From contig DATMBG010000044.1 in assembly GCA_035559535.1 (NCBI GenBank), positions 173,072 to 237,071 of the forward strand: a stretch of 64,000 nucleotides of DNA, written 5' to 3'. Source of the stretch: Candidatus Limnocylindrales bacterium. Lineage in GTDB: Bacteria > Moduliflexota > Moduliflexia > Moduliflexales > JAUQPW01. Shown here piece by piece: positions 61,197-64,000 of the stretch (within the stretch, counting starts at the first letter, position 1; every line of letters begins with the position of its first letter). The position numbers and the translations under genes were made by a program. Under the pieces are notes generated by a model, which ran no database searches, had not been told where the DNA came from, and worked only from the letters and a program-made list of their open reading frames with translations.

Positions 61197-62438
61197 TTGA
61201 AGAGAAGAGTTGTAGTTACAGGATTAGGGGCTGTAACTCCTATTGGAAATAATGTTCAAGAGTTTTGGAAGGGACTCTGCGAAGGGAAGTCTGGAATTGG
61301 CTTAATCACTCGTTTCGATACAACCGATTATCCGACTAAAATTGCAGGAGAGGTAAAAGGTTTTGATCCACTTGATTATATTGATAAAAAAGAAGTGAAG
61401 AAAATGGATATATTTATCCATTATGCCCTGGCGGCGAGTGAAATGGCCATTAAAGATTCCGGGCTTAAATTGGATACCCTGGATAAGGAGCGGGCAGGAG
61501 TTCTGATCGGATCTGGAATTGGGGGGCTTCCTTCCATGGAAGAACAACATCAAATACTTTTAGAAAAAGGTCATCGACGGATCTCTCCCTTTTTTATCCC
61601 TATGCACATTATTAATCTGGCCGCAGGACATGTATCCATGCGTTTTGGATTCCAGGGTCCCAACTCAGCAGTGGTTACGGCTTGTGCAGCCGGAACCCAT
61701 GCCATTGGAGATGCCTTTAAGCTCATCCAGCGAGGAGATGCCGATGTGATGATCGCAGGTGGTACTGAATCGGTTATTACGCCTTTGGCCATTGGCGGAT
61801 TTAGCTCCATGAAAGCGCTTTCCCGGAGAAACGAGGAGCCTCAAAAAGCAAGTCGTCCTTTTGATCTGGACCGGGATGGATTTGTGGTAGGGGAAGGATG
61901 TGGATTGCTGGTTTTGGAATCTCTGGAACACGCCATGAAGCGAGATGCCCACATTAGGGCAGAAATCATCGGATATGGTCTAACTTCCGATGCCCATCAT
62001 ATTACCATGCCTGCTCCCAATGGAGAAGGAGCTGCTCGATGTATGAAAATGGCCTTGAGAGATGCTCAGATTGCACCTGAGGAGGTAGATTACATTAATG
62101 CCCATGGGACTTCAACACCACCCAATGATAAATTTGAAACAATGGCCATTAAGACCGTTTTTGGAGAACATGCTTACCGATTAGCTATCAGTTCAACTAA
62201 GTCCATGATCGGACATCTTCTTGGAGCTGCGGGCGGAGTTGAAGCCGTAGCGACAGCGCTCACCGTTCAAATGGATATTATTCATCCAACCATTAACTAT
62301 GAAACACCGGATCCAGAATGTGATCTAGATTATGTACCCAATAAAGCCCGCTTTCAAGAAGTCAATATTGCGTTATCCAACTCCTTTGGATTTGGTGGAA
62401 CCAACGCCTGTATTTTACTTAAAAAATTTCGGCAGTAA
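61197..62438 (+). CDS. fabF: 3-oxoacyl-ACP synthase II (FabF)
   Basis: A 413-residue condensing enzyme of usual length. The TTG at 61197 begins [17 protein letters not shown] directly, so it is the likely start although no ribosome site is clear. The catalytic triad is Cys in [14 protein letters not shown] (near residue 164), His in [11 protein letters not shown] and His in [13 protein letters not shown]. It elongates acyl-ACP chains. It follows acpP by 230 bases including an inverted repeat, so expression may be uncoupled in part. Confidence 0.95.
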   Translation: MKRRVVVTGLGAVTPIGNNVQEFWKGLCEGKSGIGLITRFDTTDYPTKIAGEVKGFDPLDYIDKKEVKKMDIFIHYALAASEMAIKDSGLKLDTLDKERAGVLIGSGIGGLPSMEEQHQILLEKGHRRISPFFIPMHIINLAAGHVSMRFGFQGPNSAVVTACAAGTHAIGDAFKLIQRGDADVMIAGGTESVITPLAIGGFSSMKALSRRNEEPQKASRPFDLDRDGFVVGEGCGLLVLESLEHAMKRDAHIRAEIIGYGLTSDAHHITMPAPNGEGAARCMKMALRDAQIAPEEVDYINAHGTSTPPNDKFETMAIKTVFGEHAYRLAISSTKSMIGHLLGAAGGVEAVATALTVQMDIIHPTINYETPDPECDLDYVPNKARFQEVNIALSNSFGFGGTNACILLKKFRQ

Positions 62439-62443
62439 TCCCG

Positions 62444-62506
62444 GATTGCAGGCTTCTCTATAGCCCTCCCGACTTATAAGGGAGGGAATTATAGAGGTCT
62501 GCAATC
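62444..62506. repeat. Hairpin between fabF and rnc
   Basis: GATTGCAG and GCCCTCCC on the left pair with GGGAGGG and CTGCAATC on the right, with one or two bulges. It ends 7 bases before the rnc ATG. RNase III cuts such stems, so rnc could regulate itself here as in other bacteria; that is inference. Confidence 0.75.
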
Positions 62507-62512
62507 TTCAAA

Positions 62513-63292
62513 ATGCCCAATTACGAAGCACTTCAGGAGCAATTAGAATATCCCTTTAATAATCTCCAACTCCTCCTACAAGCTCTTACACACAGTTCTT
62601 ATGTCAATGAGGTCGATTATGTTGAAGCCGAAGATAATGAAAAGCTGGAATTTTTAGGGGATGCTCTGTTAGGATTTGTGATTAGCGATCTCCTCTATAC
62701 CCGTTATCCTCATTTCCGTGAAGGAGACCTGGCTAAATTAAAATCTTATGTAGTAAGCGAACAATTCCTTGCCGAACTTGCGAAGGAACTATCCCTAGGA
62801 GATTATTTACTCCTTGGAAAGGGTGAAAAATCCAGTGGGGGTCGAGAGAAAAATTCCCTCTTAGCTAACAGTTTCGAAGCTCTTATTGCCGCCGTCTATC
62901 TGGATGGAGGATTAGAAAAAGCCTGCGAATTTATCTACAATCGCTTCAGTGATAAAATTCAAAAGCTCGTTAAAGAACATCAAATTCTGGATCATAAGTC
63001 CCTCCTCCAGGAATACACACAAATGGTTTTTAATTGTGTTCCGGTTTATCACCTGATCAGTAAATCGGGACCCGATCACGATAAGACCTTCGAAGTACAG
63101 CTTTCCATAAATGACCAGGTTTATAGCATCGGTCGAGGTAAGAGTAAAAAAGAAGCTGAACAAATGGCCGCCAAGCAAACCCTTATGAAGCTGAAGGTAG
63201 AGAGTAATGGCCTGAATATTTACCCTACCCTCGAAAAAGAAACGTCTGCTGAAAAAGAAACCCAAGAGCTTAAGGAGACCTGTCCCCAATGA
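62513..63292 (+). CDS. rnc: Ribonuclease III
   Basis: A 259-residue protein. The RNase III signature is DNEKLEFLGDALLGFVISD near residue 41, with the second catalytic pair in NSFEALIAAVYLDGG. The dsRNA-binding domain is at about 155-225 (HKSLLQEYTQ, SIGRGKSKKEAEQMAAKQTL). A tail of about 30 charged residues (LEKETSAEKETQELKE) is longer than normal. It processes rRNA and structured messages. Its position after fabF matches many bacteria (acpP-fabF-rnc). Confidence 0.95.
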   Translation: MPNYEALQEQLEYPFNNLQLLLQALTHSSYVNEVDYVEAEDNEKLEFLGDALLGFVISDLLYTRYPHFREGDLAKLKSYVVSEQFLAELAKELSLGDYLLLGKGEKSSGGREKNSLLANSFEALIAAVYLDGGLEKACEFIYNRFSDKIQKLVKEHQILDHKSLLQEYTQMVFNCVPVYHLISKSGPDHDKTFEVQLSINDQVYSIGRGKSKKEAEQMAAKQTLMKLKVESNGLNIYPTLEKETSAEKETQELKETCPQ

Positions 63293-63298
63293 TGGGAG

Positions 63299-63351
63299 AA
63301 CGGAAAAATAGGAAAACAGGTAAGTAAAACCCATTTTCCTATTCTTCCGTT
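63299..63351 (+). terminator. Hairpin after rnc
   Basis: Arms of 18 bp with one mismatch (AACGGAAAAATAGGAAAA) at 63299-63316 and 63334-63351, 7 bases after the rnc stop. The following bases (TTAATCAATTTTACC) give a weak U-run. Confidence 0.7.
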
Positions 63352-63857
63352 TAATCAATTTTACCTGTCCGCTACTCAGAGTCTCCATAAAACCAGGGTG
63401 ACGATGGTCCTCGGTTGGAAGGTTGATCCAATAGGTATAGCTATCGGTCCAGAAATACTATCGACCTGGAGCAAGAGGACATAAGCATCAGGATAAGGAT
63501 ATTAGCTCAGGCATGGAGATCTGTGAAGGGCGACTTGTTGCCATGGGCTTGAAAAAATTCTGAATTTCTGAATCCTCCAACCTCCGTCGGCAACTACTAA
63601 CTGTCGACTCCAGACGAGGCTTTCAGCTCATCCCCTGACGTGTATAGGGCAGAAGGAAGGAACAGGAAATTATCTGATCGGAAGCCCTTACCATATCTTT
63701 GCACTCCTGCGAGGGCTTCCTCTGATTTTATAGTTTAAGTAGAGATACCTCAGGCCTAGTTAAGTTGACAGGGTTACTTTACGTATAATCTGAAAGGTAG
63801 GTGATGGAGTAATACCCATAGGTTATAAACTTCCATTTCCAGTTCTACTATGGATAG
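63352..63857. other. 506-bp gap without a supported gene
   Basis: On the minus strand about 63385-63480 reads AYVLLLQVDSISGPIAI, which may be a leftover of a protein gene, but no start or stop pattern supports it. Nothing else is recognised. Confidence 0.35.
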
Positions 63858-64000
63858 TTAGGATAACTCGTTAATATCGGTGTAAATCTCCACACCTAAC
63901 TCTCGGGCCAACTCTTGAGTACCAGCCTCCACATGGGGCGCAATAATCAACTTGCGGTCCACCTGCCGGCCCGTCTTCCGCATGTAAAAAGCTACCTTCT
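63858..64000 (-). CDS. C-terminal end of a DUF3782/PD-(D/E)XK-like protein (partial)
   Basis: The minus strand encodes about 47 residues ending in TAA at 63858: KVAFYMRKTGRQVDRKLIIA, then PHVEAGTQELARELGVEIYT and DINELS. The KTGRxVDRKLIIAP-V and ELGVEIYTDI blocks match the C-terminal half of DUF3782-type nuclease-fold proteins. The start is outside the window. Confidence 0.6.
   Translation of the reverse strand, partial: KVAFYMRKTGRQVDRKLIIAPHVEAGTQELARELGVEIYTDINELS

Noticed and set aside
1-64000. tRNA or rRNA genes
   Set aside because: No cloverleaf-like segment with a GTTCGANTC arm was seen in the gaps; a tRNAscan-SE run would settle it.

Overview
The window looks like a chromosomal stretch of an uncultured, aerobic, Gram-negative bacterium that can oxidise C1 compounds. 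The Gram-negative envelope is inferred from a LapA/LapB-type protein, secreted quinoproteins, periplasmic c-type cytochromes and a Tat-exported Rieske protein. The C1 inference rests on three gene sets. One is a lanthanide-type XoxF methanol dehydrogenase with XoxJ-like and cytochrome partners. The second is a formylmethanofuran:H4MPT formyltransferase (Ftr). The third is a methylofuran-type kinase (MfnE-like) at the left edge. Base composition is moderate (about 45% G+C by eye). I cannot assign a phylum from sequence alone.

Layout. 1-2.8 kb: end of an H4MPT-linked gene, the MfnE-like kinase, and an ABC-2 exporter of the kind found beside PQQ alcohol oxidation genes. 2.8-6.4 kb (minus): a LapA-LapB fusion, two small helical proteins, and a stand-alone C-terminal half of a HerA-like ATPase. 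6.7-10.4 kb (plus): an aminotransferase, a cytochrome c and a soluble beta-propeller dehydrogenase-like protein. 10.7-17.5 kb (minus, in transcription order): Rieske protein, PQQ dehydrogenase, XoxF, XoxJ, dihaem cytochrome. 17.8-19.4 kb (plus, divergent): 5-formyl-THF cyclo-ligase and Ftr. 19.8-28.2 kb: a very long membrane-anchored coiled coil, a YVTN propeller, a DoxX protein, an NtrB/NtrC-type two-component pair and a DUF2380-like secreted protein.

28.3-37.5 kb is an accessory catabolic cluster: creatininase-like hydrolase, two paralogous luciferase-like flavin oxidoreductases, an isochorismatase-fold hydrolase without its cysteine, SRPBCC protein, FAD oxidoreductase, NMT1-like binding protein, GYD protein, SDR and radical SAM protein. 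37.6-52 kb holds housekeeping genes (threonine aldolase, recJ, mutL, ftsK, dinG-like) mixed with a sugar dehydrogenase/VCBS fusion, a PilZ protein and a kelch protein. 52-58.7 kb holds a class III aminotransferase, an NhaD-type antiporter, a VOC protein, a striking protein built of 11-residue repeats, and an NRDE protein. 58.8-63.3 kb is the fatty-acid operon fabD-fabG-acpP-fabF with rnc. The right edge has the end of a DUF3782-like gene.

The C1 genes fit one route: methanol is oxidised in the periplasm by XoxF with electrons passed to cytochromes, and formaldehyde is carried through the H4MPT/methylofuran pathway by Ftr. A second theme is the intergenic DNA. Many gene junctions carry long inverted repeats with arms of 10-30 bp and mostly unrelated sequence. 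Two are inverted copies of one MITE-like element (6.5 and 19.5 kb), and three share GTTGTCCG-type ends. I saw no tRNA, rRNA or CRISPR array.
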